Positions 10,710 through 19,135 of a stretch of DNA of 64,000 bases are shown here, in pieces. The position numbers and the translations under genes are program-made. Position 1 is the first letter of the stretch; each line of letters opens with the position of its first letter. Origin of the DNA: Caldilineaceae bacterium (GTDB lineage Bacteria; Chloroflexota; Anaerolineae; Caldilineales; Caldilineaceae); contig JAJEDJ010000005.1 in the NCBI GenBank assembly GCA_022821545.1, positions 62,001 to 126,000 of the forward strand, written 5' to 3'. Under the pieces are notes generated by a model. The model saw nothing but the letters and a program-made list of their open reading frames with translations, ran no database searches and was not told the DNA's origin.

Positions 10710-11927
10710 ATGACAATGATGATTCGACTCGTTTTGGGGTTCGCAGCGCTCTTGTTCCTTGCCATAACGCAGCCAGGTTCGCTACAGAGTGGAGAACGTG
10801 GAAGCGAGCTAGCCCAGGCAACAACGATTTCACCCACTGTCCTCGCGGTTGTTCGAAATCAGGGCGCTACTCTTTACGATCGACCGAATGGAGAGCCGCT
10901 GCAGAATCTCGTCGGTGGTTCGCTTGTGACTGCGCGCTTGCGCTCCACCGACCTTCTTTGGGTATTGGTTCTGACGAGGGATCAGTCTGAAGGCTGGGTG
11001 GAAGTCCGGACTCTGCTGGCCGCAGGACTGGGTCGACTTCCGATTGAAGTGCCAACGCCAACGCCCACCCTGACGCCGACAATTACACCTACGCCAACGC
11101 CCTCGCCTTCACCGACCCCAACGTCGGAGGTAATGGAGGTTACGGGGACGGCAACGAGCACGCCCGCGCCGGAGGGCGAGATGACGGCGATGCCGGAGGC
11201 TTCAGAAACGCCGGAGGCAATGGATGAATCAACGCCGCAGCCTACCGAAGAGGCAATGCCCGAACCAACGACAGCGGCGGAAACTCCTGAGCCAACGCCG
11301 ACGCCCTTCGTGCCGCCTGAAGGGCCGGTTGCCTTGTCGCTGGCCAGAATCGGTGGTGCCGTCATTTGGGATGGCGAAGACGGGGCCTTTGTCGCACACT
11401 TCAAGGCCGGCTCACGCTTGACGGCTGCCTTCCGGACGGACAACAGCGATTGGTTTTACGTGTACCACGACGAAGGAGACCACGGCTGGGCCTCCGCAAA
11501 GGAACTTCTGGTTGTCAGCGGTCACATATTGACGGTCAAAGAATTCACGATTCCTCTGGAAGAGATCATCTCGATCGAGGACGAAGAGTCCGACCCGGAG
11601 ACGGGACCTGCTGCTACAGCGCCTGACGGCGCGATGGAAAAGGTTATTGTCACTGTCAACAGTTTTGGGCAGCGGTTGAACGTGCGCGCCGGTCCCGGTA
11701 CCGAGTACGATGTTGTGGCCAAGGCGGTAGCCGGTGTAACCTTCAATGGGATTGGGCGAACGGAGGAAGGCGACTGGGTGCAGGTGGCGATCGCCGATCT
11801 TCCCAGCGGCTATGGTTGGGTCTTCGCCTTATACGTTACGACAACAGGGCCGTTTGAGGAGTTGCCTGTTGAAGATGAAATGGAGATGGAGAAGGAAGTG
11901 GAGGATGAGATGGAGAGTGATGGTTGA
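10710..11927 (+). CDS. secreted protein with three SH3-like domains and a Pro-Thr linker
   Basis: Extracytoplasmic protein of 405 residues with an N-terminal hydrophobic signal or anchor (about residues 5-22). A bacterial SH3-like domain (about 43-105, ending DQSEGWVEVRTLL) is followed by a long low-complexity linker of PTPTPTLTPT type with Glu/Ala-rich repeats (about 110-200). A second SH3-like domain (about 205-270, ending DHGWASAKELL) and a third (about 315-385) follow; the third has the classic RLNVRAGPGTEYDVVAKA and YGWVFALYV signatures. The C-terminus is a strongly acidic Glu/Met tail. The likely role is cell-wall or envelope binding. Such Pro-Thr linkers are very typical of Chloroflexota. 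GGAG precedes ATG 10710. Confidence 0.8.
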   Translation: MTMMIRLVLGFAALLFLAITQPGSLQSGERGSELAQATTISPTVLAVVRNQGATLYDRPNGEPLQNLVGGSLVTARLRSTDLLWVLVLTRDQSEGWVEVRTLLAAGLGRLPIEVPTPTPTLTPTITPTPTPSPSPTPTSEVMEVTGTATSTPAPEGEMTAMPEASETPEAMDESTPQPTEEAMPEPTTAAETPEPTPTPFVPPEGPVALSLARIGGAVIWDGEDGAFVAHFKAGSRLTAAFRTDNSDWFYVYHDEGDHGWASAKELLVVSGHILTVKEFTIPLEEIISIEDEESDPETGPAATAPDGAMEKVIVTVNSFGQRLNVRAGPGTEYDVVAKAVAGVTFNGIGRTEEGDWVQVAIADLPSGYGWVFALYVTTTGPFEELPVEDEMEMEKEVEDEMESDG

Positions 11928-12041
11928 GCTATAGCCAGGTGCGAACTGCAGTCCAACCGGGATCAGGCCGATTCTTTCATCTCGTTTCCTTTTGATGCTT
12001 CTCTTACGCCGCCCCAATCGAATTATCTCGAATGTCGAAGC

Positions 12042-12080
12042 GATCCTGTACGCGGCAAGCCGCACACAGGATCTTTTTTT
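12042..12080 (+). terminator. strong rho-independent terminator
   Basis: GATCCTGT and ACAGGATC enclose GCGGC and GCCGC with only a two-base internal mismatch and a two-base loop. Seven T residues (12074-12080) follow immediately. It ends the SH3-protein transcript. Confidence 0.85.
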
Positions 12081-12105
12081 GGGGGCTTTTGGACTCCGGA
12101 AGGGC

Positions 12106-12133
12106 CTCTTGCCAATTCACTCTTGCCAATTCA
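12106..12133. repeat. perfect 14-bp tandem duplication upstream of the GH4 gene
   Basis: CTCTTGCCAATTCA occurs twice with no spacer (12106-12119 and 12120-12133), about 50 bases before the start of the GH4 gene. It contains TTGCCAA, which resembles half of a LacI-like operator or a -35 box; this is inference. Confidence 0.7.
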
Positions 12134-12184
12134 TGATTGAATTCCTTGTTTGAACAAAGTCCATTTAGTACAGGAGCTGGAGCA

Positions 12185-13672
12185 ATGGGAACCGCTGTCA
12201 AAATCGGTGTAATTGGCGCCGGGAGCGCGACCTTCTCCCTGGGGCTGGTGAAAGACCTGTGCCTTACCGAAAGCCTGAGCGGCAGCCATGTGACATTCAT
12301 GGACGTTGACGCAGAACGGCTGCAGATGATCCATAAGTTGGCCGAACGCTATGCCGACGAACTTGGCGCAAATATCACTTTTGACCAGACACTTGACCGG
12401 CGGGAAACGATGCAGGACGCCGACTTTGTAATCAATACCGCCTCGGTCGTTACCTACCAGTCGGGCCTGGAAACGCGTGACCTGATCCAGAAATATGGAT
12501 ATGACTGGGACGGACCCGGTTCGCTGGAGTACTCCTTCTACAACACTTCATTCATTCTGGATGTGGCTCGAGAGATTGAGGAGATCTGTCCCGACGCCTG
12601 GCTGATCCAGTCGGGAAACCCGGTTTACGACGGCTGCACGGTAATCGGCCGCGAAACGGACGTGAAGGTTTGCGGACTGTGCCATGGCTACTACGGCTAC
12701 CGGGACATCTGTAACATGCTGGAACTGGACCACACCAAGGTGACATGGCAGGCGCCGGGCTTGAACCACAACATCTGGCTGACGCAGTTCGAATACGAGG
12801 GCAGAGACGCCTACCCCTTGATCGACGAATGGATTCAGAGCAAAGGTGAAGCGTATTGGGCGGAGACGGCGGCCAGCCGTCCGATGCCGGCGGGCAAGTC
12901 GGGCTGGTCCGGGGAGTTGACGCGGGCGTGGGAGATCGACCTGTCGCGCGCCGCCGTGCATATGTACAGACTCTACGGATTGATGCCGTTGGGGGACACG
13001 GTGTGGATGAAGTACATCGGATGGTGGTACCATAAGGACTTCGACGCCAAGAGGTTCTGGTTCGGCGAGCCTTGGGGCGGCCAGCGATCGCACCTTTCCT
13101 GGCCGATGTATGTGGACAACCAGGACAGGAGAGTTGAGCAGATCGCCCGCCTTGCCCAGGATCCTTCGGCCAGCTTGGTGGACAATCTGGGCAAGAATAA
13201 GACGATCGAACAGCAGGTGCCGATTATCGACGCTCTGGTCAACGACAATGAAGGCCAGTTCCAGGTCAACGTGCCCAACCAAGGGGCGCTGCCTGGTGTT
13301 CCGGATGACATTGCTGTAGAGATTCCCGCGGTAGTGAACAAAGAGGGGATCCACCGGATTCAGGTTGAACCGTTGCCTCCGAAAATCATGCTTACTCAGA
13401 TTCTGCCCCTGGTTCTATCACTCGAGCGCACTCTGCTGGCCATCGAATCCGGCGATCGCTCGTTACTGCTATGGGAGCTGCTGGACGACAATGATACCCG
13501 TTCGTACGCGCAGGCTGAGGAAACGCTTGAGGCAATCCTGGGCCAGGGGTACAACCGAGAGATGGACGAGTATTTTCAGTGGCCTTCGAAATGGGATTCC
13601 AACGGCATCAGCAGGACGCCGGTTCGGGACGATCCGGTACTCCGGGCTGAAGAGGCGGTGGCGGCAGACTAG
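12185..13672 (+). CDS. glycoside hydrolase family 4 (alpha-galacturonidase/glucuronidase-like)
   Basis: GH4 enzymes use NAD+ and a divalent metal to cleave glycosides by a redox elimination mechanism. The NAD-binding motif IGVIGAGSATFSLGL is at the N-terminus, as usual. The metal- and substrate-binding motif reads CHG at Cys166-His167-Gly168 (GLCHGYYGYRD); from memory, the third position of this motif correlates with specificity, and CHG-type members act on uronosides. Length is 495 residues, a little over the family norm of 430-480. The start is ATG 12185 with AGGAG 8 bases upstream; the longer frame from 12137 lacks a site. The neighbouring enolase-superfamily dehydratase and SDR support a uronic-acid or sugar-acid pathway. 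Confidence 0.85.
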   Translation: MGTAVKIGVIGAGSATFSLGLVKDLCLTESLSGSHVTFMDVDAERLQMIHKLAERYADELGANITFDQTLDRRETMQDADFVINTASVVTYQSGLETRDLIQKYGYDWDGPGSLEYSFYNTSFILDVAREIEEICPDAWLIQSGNPVYDGCTVIGRETDVKVCGLCHGYYGYRDICNMLELDHTKVTWQAPGLNHNIWLTQFEYEGRDAYPLIDEWIQSKGEAYWAETAASRPMPAGKSGWSGELTRAWEIDLSRAAVHMYRLYGLMPLGDTVWMKYIGWWYHKDFDAKRFWFGEPWGGQRSHLSWPMYVDNQDRRVEQIARLAQDPSASLVDNLGKNKTIEQQVPIIDALVNDNEGQFQVNVPNQGALPGVPDDIAVEIPAVVNKEGIHRIQVEPLPPKIMLTQILPLVLSLERTLLAIESGDRSLLLWELLDDNDTRSYAQAEETLEAILGQGYNREMDEYFQWPSKWDSNGISRTPVRDDPVLRAEEAVAAD

Positions 13673-13735
13673 ATAGAATAGCAGGACACGTACCAAAACT
13701 CCTTTGTCATTAGAACACATCGGCGTTAAGGTATT

Positions 13736-13780
13736 AAGGGGGACAGCTCTTTGAATCGGTAGAGCGTCCCCCTTATTTCT
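13736..13780 (+). terminator. rho-independent terminator after the GH4 gene
   Basis: AAGGGGGAC pairs with GTCCCCCTT, then GCTCT with AGAGC after a one-base offset, with a 10-base loop. ATTTCT follows the stem. It lies 64 bases after the GH4 stop. Confidence 0.75.
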
Positions 13781-13805
13781 ATTGACACTGTTTCTATTGA
13801 CACAG
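13776..13805. repeat. 15-bp tandem duplication containing TTGACA
   Basis: TTTCTATTGACACTG followed directly by TTTCTATTGACACAG (14 of 15 identical). Each copy holds a consensus -35 hexamer, TTGACA, but I see no well-spaced -10 box. Confidence 0.65.
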
Positions 13806-13861
13806 TAGAGGAAATCGGAGCGACTCACCAACTGCGGTAAGGCACCAAGTGAGGTAAAGAA

Positions 13862-14989
13862 ATGAAAGTCGTCGATGTAGAAACAATCGTTGTCAGGAAC
13901 GTGCCGCCCTTCCGGGGCGGAAGCATGTGGCTGTTTGTACAGCTGAAGACCGATGAGGGCATTGTCGGCCTGGGTGAGCGCCCTTCAGGAAATGCGACGA
14001 ATCTGGACGCGCAGGTCAGGCTGATCGAGGATCTCGGTGAGCAGTTTGTCGTTGGCGCCAACCCTTTTGACATCGAGAAACTGTGGCAGACAATCTTCGC
14101 CTCGCGTCACGATTATCGCCATCCCGGACTGGACATGACGCCGGCGCTGAGCGCGATCGAGATGGCCTGCTGGGACATCGTTGGCAAGGCGACGGGTCAG
14201 CCAATATATAATCTGCTGGGAGGACGCTTCCACGAGAAGCTGCGCGCGTACGCCTATATGCCGTCTGAAGGCATCTGGGAGAACCCGGAAAAGGCCGGCG
14301 AGGTCGCCGTCAAGCTGGTGGAAGAGGGAAATACGGCTTGCAAATTCGATCCTTTCCAGCCGATCTTTCCGAATCCCAGCGATTTCTCGTTGAAGACGAT
14401 CCGGCATGTTGCCAGGATCTTTCAGTGCATCCGCGACGCGGTGGGCGACGACCTGGAGATTGGTATCGGCACGCACGGACAGTTCAGCACCGCCGGCGCG
14501 ATCCGCGTTGCCAAGATACTCGAGGAGTTCGACCCGTTCTGGTTTGAGGAACCGGTGCCGCCTGAAAACATTGACGAAATGGCACGCGTTGCAGCGCATA
14601 CGAGCATTCCCATCGCCACCGGCGAGCGGCTGGTTTCGAAGTTTGAATTTGCTCAGCTACTGGAAAAGCAGGCCGCGCAGATTATTCAACTGGACGTGGG
14701 GCAGTGCGGCGGCATTCTGGAATCGAAGAAAATCGCCGGGATCGCGGAAGCGCACTATGCCATGATTGCCCCCCACATGTATTGTGGGCCTGTGGCCGCC
14801 GCCGCGGCCGTGCAGCTCGACACCTGTTCGCCCAACCTGTTGATCCAGGAGTACAACGGAGGCCCACTCCACCAGGAGATATTCAAGGACCCGATTCGAT
14901 TTGAAAATGGCTTCATCATCCCGCCTGAAGGTCCCGGGTTGGGGGTGGAACTGGACGAAGCGGTTGTCAAGCGGCAGGCATTGAACTAA
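13862..14989 (+). CDS. enolase-superfamily (mandelate racemase/galactonate dehydratase-like) protein with altered metal site
   Basis: Protein of 375 residues with the capping domain and modified barrel of the mandelate racemase/muconate lactonising group. It is closest in look to D-galactonate dehydratases, which remove water from sugar acids. The barrel metal ligands FEEP (Glu229 or Glu230) and TGER (Glu255) are present, as is the catalytic-type His305 in APHMYCGP. At the first ligand, galactonate dehydratase has Asp in an Asp-Phe-His motif; here the matching stretch is Gly203-Thr204-His205, so Asp is replaced by Gly while His is kept. The reaction may therefore differ from a standard dehydratase. 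GAGG lies 8 bases before ATG 13862. It sits between a GH4 glycosidase and an SDR. Confidence 0.8.
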   Translation: MKVVDVETIVVRNVPPFRGGSMWLFVQLKTDEGIVGLGERPSGNATNLDAQVRLIEDLGEQFVVGANPFDIEKLWQTIFASRHDYRHPGLDMTPALSAIEMACWDIVGKATGQPIYNLLGGRFHEKLRAYAYMPSEGIWENPEKAGEVAVKLVEEGNTACKFDPFQPIFPNPSDFSLKTIRHVARIFQCIRDAVGDDLEIGIGTHGQFSTAGAIRVAKILEEFDPFWFEEPVPPENIDEMARVAAHTSIPIATGERLVSKFEFAQLLEKQAAQIIQLDVGQCGGILESKKIAGIAEAHYAMIAPHMYCGPVAAAAAVQLDTCSPNLLIQEYNGGPLHQEIFKDPIRFENGFIIPPEGPGLGVELDEAVVKRQALN

Positions 14990-15366
14990 AGGGGACGTAA
15001 CTACCAAGCCTGCCTGGTCGCAGGAAGGCAGTGCCGGAAATATGTGTCAAGATGTGTCAAAACCCTTCGGCGGTCTAGCGTTTTTTCAACTGCTTGAAAG
15101 GGGGTGGTGCCCCCAAAAAAATTTTTAAAATGTGTCAAAGTGTATCAAAGTGTCTCAAAATCCTTGATTTCGCACGTCGCTGAACCGTTAAATGGGACCG
15201 GGGAATCCCCCAGGAAACGTGTCGAAAAAGTGTCAAAATGAGTCTAAATCAGCTGCTGCTGCCTTTGTTGAGCCGTCAGTCGGACAAGGGTGTCCCCCCG
15301 GAGCAATTCGAGGCATTGTAGATTCAAGCGGACATTTTAGTAGAAGGGACAAAAGGAAGGCGATTC
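14990..15366. promoter_or_regulatory. 377-bp regulatory intergenic region with helically phased TGTGTCAA repeats
   Basis: There is no gene here. Eight TGTGTCAA-like boxes occur in three groups: 15043 and 15053; 15131, 15141 and 15151; and 15218, 15229 and 15239. Within each group the step is 10 or 11 bp, that is one helical turn, as in arrays bound cooperatively by response regulators. The centre also holds a GGGGG-TGGTG-CCCCC hairpin (15100-15114) followed by A7T5, and a GGGGAATCCCC palindrome (15200-15210). The region precedes the SDR gene, which it probably controls. Confidence 0.6.
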
Positions 15367-16197
15367 ATGGGTAGATTGGACGGAAGGGTGGCCCTGGTCA
15401 CAGGCGCGGGGCGGGGTCACGGAAAGGCGGTCGCGATACGATTTGCCGAGGAGGGCGCCGCAGTTGCTGTCTGTGACATTCTTCCCGTGGACGAGTTGGA
15501 CGGGTCTGTTGGCGAAAGGATCCGGGCGGCTGGCGCGGAGTCGCTCTGCTCACAAACGGATGTCTCGAAGGAGGAGCAGGTCCGCAAGCTGGTACAGCAG
15601 ACAATTGACCGTTTCGGTACGATCGACATCTTGGTCAACGTCGTGGGAATCGCCGGCCCGACCAAGGATGTATGGCAGATGAGCTTGGAGGAGTGGCGGG
15701 AAACGCTGGCGGTCAATCTCGACTCGGCTTTTCTAGGCTGCAAGTACGCTCTGCCTGAGATGATCCGCAAACGGCGCGGCCGCGTAATCAACTTCAGTTC
15801 GGGGACGGGCAAGCAGCCCTTGTCGCATCGAACGCCCTACGCCACTTCAAAAATGGGAATCCTTGGATTTACGCGCACTTTGGCTGCCGATGTGGGCCGG
15901 TACAACATTACGGTCAATGCCATTTGCCCCGGTTCGCACGAGGAGCGCGGCGTCGAACTGGAGCGGGCCCGCGCCGAATACAGAGAGGAGCCATTTGACG
16001 AAGAGGCGGTCCGGAACCGGTATCGGGAACCTCGACCGAACGCCGTTCTGGCCGGACGCTGGTGCGGGGACGAAGGCTTTGTTGAGAAGGGCGCGGGTTC
16101 AGAGGAAGCGGCTGCAATTGCACTCTTTCTAGCTTCGGATGATGCGGCTAGCATGACGGGTCAGGACATCAACTCAGGAGGTTGGGTAATGTGGTGA
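15367..16197 (+). CDS. short-chain dehydrogenase/reductase (SDR)
   Basis: Classical NAD(P)-dependent SDR of 276 residues. The cofactor loop TGAGRGHG (residues 12-19), the NVVG strand (a variant of the usual NNAG), the catalytic Ser in NFSSGTG and the YATSK Tyr-Lys pair are all visible, as is the C-terminal QDINSGGW segment. A roughly 35-residue insert before the C-terminus (ERGVELERARAE to VEKGAGS) resembles SDRs acting on bulky or sugar substrates. AAGGAAGG lies 7 bases before ATG. Lying in the GH4/dehydratase region, it likely oxidises a sugar or sugar-acid intermediate; the substrate is not known. Confidence 0.88.
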   Translation: MGRLDGRVALVTGAGRGHGKAVAIRFAEEGAAVAVCDILPVDELDGSVGERIRAAGAESLCSQTDVSKEEQVRKLVQQTIDRFGTIDILVNVVGIAGPTKDVWQMSLEEWRETLAVNLDSAFLGCKYALPEMIRKRRGRVINFSSGTGKQPLSHRTPYATSKMGILGFTRTLAADVGRYNITVNAICPGSHEERGVELERARAEYREEPFDEEAVRNRYREPRPNAVLAGRWCGDEGFVEKGAGSEEAAAIALFLASDDAASMTGQDINSGGWVMW

Positions 16198-16233
16198 GGA
16201 CGGTGAGCCTTTGCTGTCCTCTCCTGCTCAGTC

Positions 16234-16264
16234 TGATGCTACATAGTGGTTTGATGCTACATAG
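16234..16264. repeat. 13-bp direct repeat TGATGCTACATAG, two copies 18 bp apart
   Basis: Copies at 16234-16246 and 16252-16264, ending just before the 934-residue gene. It may be an operator pair or a replication-slippage duplication. Confidence 0.6.
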
Positions 16265-16279
16265 CGAAAATCCAGGACC

Positions 16280-19084
16280 ATGACAGCCATCTCAAAGCAG
16301 ACCCGGCGGAAGTTCCTGTTGAAGTGGAACAGGGGCGGAATCAGCAGCCTGAAGCTGGATAACGATCTCTTCGACACCGAATATGTAACACCTGGAGAAA
16401 CGCTGGGTGAGGTGCTGGTTGGTCTCCGCAAAGGAGGAGGAGAATGGAGGTCTGCAACGACCTTCGCTTCCGGCGACATTCGCACTATCGAGGACGACGG
16501 GCGGGGAGGGCGGGCCTTTGTTTACAGCGGGGACGGAGAGTTACAGCACGGGCTGCGCGGTCTGGGGCTGTTGGAGCGATTCAGCCTGGATGGGGACCGC
16601 CTGGTGTGGGACCTGGAGTTTCGCAACGAGACCAACGAAACCTTGGAGATAGGCGACATCGGCCTGCCTCTGCCATTTAACAAGCAGTTCTTGCGCGACA
16701 ATCTGGCCAACTACACACAGGTCGTCGCCCGTCACAGCTTCATTTCAGGCCATGGCTCCTTCCTGTTCTGGCAGCGCCCCAACGGCGCCGGTCCTTACCT
16801 TGTCATGACGCCTCTGCCGGGAACGAAGTTGGAGTACTATGAAGAGATCGACCCTCATCCCTCGACCACCAATGTTCCTTACCGCGTCTATATCCATTCA
16901 GCTCTTGCCGGAGGCAACGAGACTCGCGGCGCCTGGCGCCAGCCGCATACGGGCGTAACGCTCTCGCCCCAGGGAACCAGGGGAGACGGCATCGCTTACG
17001 GTTTTAGTTTCCAATGGGCGGACGACTACGACGGCGTGCGAGACGCGCTATACCGGGAAGGGCTGTTTGACGTTCATGTAGCGCCGGGTATGACTGTGCC
17101 GATCGATCTGGGTGCGACCTTCTCGATTCGGACGAAGCATAGAGATTACCAGCTGGTGGCGGAGTTTCCCGATCAGACCAGCATGGAACTGGTAGATGAA
17201 CCGCATGTTGATGCCAAAAACTATCGCGTACGGTTTTCCCGGTTGGGAGAAAACCGCCTGACGGTAAAATACGGCGATGGCTCCTACATGAATCTTGAAT
17301 TCTTTGTCACCGAGCCACTGGAGACACTGATCAAGAAACGGACCGGTTTCCTCGTGGACAAGCAGCAGCACAGAGGTACGGGGAGATGGTACGAGGGCCT
17401 GTTTTCCGTATGGGACATGCGGGAAGCTGTCTTGCGGGGACCGGAAAACACGGGAGGCTTCGACGGGTGGTATGGCTACACTTTGACCTGCGACGACACG
17501 GCACTGCCTAAGGCGCCGTTTATCGCCGCCAAAAACGTACATTTTCCGGAGCAGAAGGAGATCGATGCGGTCGAGTACTATATCGAAAAGTTTGTTTGGG
17601 GAGGTCTGCAGCGCACGAATGAGGAGCGGCCCTACCCTTACTTCATCTACGGCGTCCCCAACTGGTATGAGAACCGGTATAGCGAACACGAATTTGGTAC
17701 AAGAGGGAAAGGGCTGGAGCATATCTGGCGCAGCTATGACTACCCCCATGTGATCATGCTCTATTTTCACATGTACCAAATCGCCAAGCTATACCCTGAA
17801 TCAACGAACTATCTGGACAGTGCAGGCTACCTGGAGAGGGCGTTCAGAACGGCGGAAGCCCACTTTCTCCTCGCCGGCCTGGACGACCTTCCCCACGGAG
17901 CCCAAGGGTACTGGGCCTATCGACTCGGCTTGTACAATGAAATGCTGATCGTCGACCTGATCGATGCGCTGGAGGAGGAAGGATGGCAGGAGCGGGCTGA
18001 TTGGCTTCGCGGGGAATGGGAGAAAAAGGTCAAGTATTTTGTCTATGATGACCCCTATCCTTTTGACTCCGAGTACCCCTTTGATACGACCGCATTCGAA
18101 ACATCTTACGCCGTCGCCAAGTACGGGTTGACACGAAAGGTGGAGCCGGACGCACGGCTGTGGTATGACAAGTACAGAGAGAAATGGTACGAACACCCTG
18201 AAGTCAACCGTGCAGACTTCGAGGAGTTTCTGGTCAAGCAACTCCAAGCCAATGTTGCGCTGCGGGGCTGGGTGGAGCCTTCATACACACTCTTGGGAGG
18301 TGACAATCGCGGAGGTGATTCGTCGCGTTACGGACTGAGCTACATGTCGCAGCTGGGCGGATGGGCAATTGTCGACTACGCCCTCTATTTCGCTGAGGAC
18401 CCATTCCCCTACCTGCGTTTGGGATATGCCTCATTCCTCAGTTCGTGGTGTCTTATGAATACGGGAACGGCCGAATCCAACTACGGGTACTGGTATCCGG
18501 GCCAAGAAAATGACGGCGCGTCGGGGTGGGCGATAACGCCCGAAAAGTACAGCGGAATGTGGATCAGGCAGGACAACGGCCGGGGGAGTTGGCCCTATGA
18601 CGGCGAGATTGAGCTCGGCTACGGGGCGGCGCTGCGTACCGCGGCGACCATTGTGGCCGATGACCCACTATTCGGCTGGTTCGCCTATGGCGGGCGGCTG
18701 GAGATGGAAAACGGTCGATTCAAAGTTTGGCCGCAGGACGGACTCCGCCAGAGACTTCATGTCGTCGGGCGTGATACGCGTCTGCACCTCTTGCTCGAGC
18801 GCGACGGCTTCGCAGCGGAACAGCCGGTCCATTTGCACTACGACCACCTGGGTACCGATGAAATGACCCCGCGGCTTTCAAGAGTCGCATTCAGTATGGA
18901 CAATCGCAGCGGCGACAGTCACTGGACGACTCTGAAGCTTTTCGGTCTGAGAGGAAACAGTTACGCCGTTCGTGTTGACGGGGATTTGACCCGAAACTTT
19001 GACGTGGGGGAAAAGGAGTGGACCGGAATTGCAATTGAGGTGGCTTCCCAGGATATAGTCCGCGTAGAAATCGAAGGGACTTGA
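16280..19084 (+). CDS. large DUF5695-like putative carbohydrate-active protein
   Basis: A 934-residue protein with no signal peptide or membrane segment, so cytoplasmic as read. It begins with a beta-rich domain (about 1-340). A long aromatic-rich helical region follows (about 380-800), with sugar-enzyme-like motifs such as YWYPGQENDGASGW and repeated Trp/Tyr clusters reminiscent of an (alpha/alpha)6 barrel. A beta-sandwich end completes it. From memory this fits the DUF5695 family, which is uncharacterised; glycoside hydrolase or lyase activity is inferred only from fold-like features and neighbours (GH4, dehydratase, sugar-type ABC importer). AGGA lies very close to ATG 16280. Confidence 0.65.
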   Translation: MTAISKQTRRKFLLKWNRGGISSLKLDNDLFDTEYVTPGETLGEVLVGLRKGGGEWRSATTFASGDIRTIEDDGRGGRAFVYSGDGELQHGLRGLGLLERFSLDGDRLVWDLEFRNETNETLEIGDIGLPLPFNKQFLRDNLANYTQVVARHSFISGHGSFLFWQRPNGAGPYLVMTPLPGTKLEYYEEIDPHPSTTNVPYRVYIHSALAGGNETRGAWRQPHTGVTLSPQGTRGDGIAYGFSFQWADDYDGVRDALYREGLFDVHVAPGMTVPIDLGATFSIRTKHRDYQLVAEFPDQTSMELVDEPHVDAKNYRVRFSRLGENRLTVKYGDGSYMNLEFFVTEPLETLIKKRTGFLVDKQQHRGTGRWYEGLFSVWDMREAVLRGPENTGGFDGWYGYTLTCDDTALPKAPFIAAKNVHFPEQKEIDAVEYYIEKFVWGGLQRTNEERPYPYFIYGVPNWYENRYSEHEFGTRGKGLEHIWRSYDYPHVIMLYFHMYQIAKLYPESTNYLDSAGYLERAFRTAEAHFLLAGLDDLPHGAQGYWAYRLGLYNEMLIVDLIDALEEEGWQERADWLRGEWEKKVKYFVYDDPYPFDSEYPFDTTAFETSYAVAKYGLTRKVEPDARLWYDKYREKWYEHPEVNRADFEEFLVKQLQANVALRGWVEPSYTLLGGDNRGGDSSRYGLSYMSQLGGWAIVDYALYFAEDPFPYLRLGYASFLSSWCLMNTGTAESNYGYWYPGQENDGASGWAITPEKYSGMWIRQDNGRGSWPYDGEIELGYGAALRTAATIVADDPLFGWFAYGGRLEMENGRFKVWPQDGLRQRLHVVGRDTRLHLLLERDGFAAEQPVHLHYDHLGTDEMTPRLSRVAFSMDNRSGDSHWTTLKLFGLRGNSYAVRVDGDLTRNFDVGEKEWTGIAIEVASQDIVRVEIEGT

Positions 19085-19099
19085 TTCCAGGGACTGGTT

Positions 19100-19130
19100 C
19101 GGGAGGGAAAAGGCGCCTTCTGCCGTCCCG
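19100..19130. terminator. possible bidirectional hairpin between convergent genes
   Basis: Outer arms CGGGA and TCCCG enclose the perfect palindrome AAGGCGCCTT. It sits between the stops of the 934-residue gene and the minus-strand membrane gene. No strong T-tract. Confidence 0.35.
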
Positions 19131-19135
19131 TACCT

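Noticed and set aside
15100..15126. GGGGG hairpin followed by A7T5, considered as a terminator of the enolase gene
   Set aside because: The T-run is separated from the stem by seven A, and the stem is in the middle of a regulatory array; left as part of that region.
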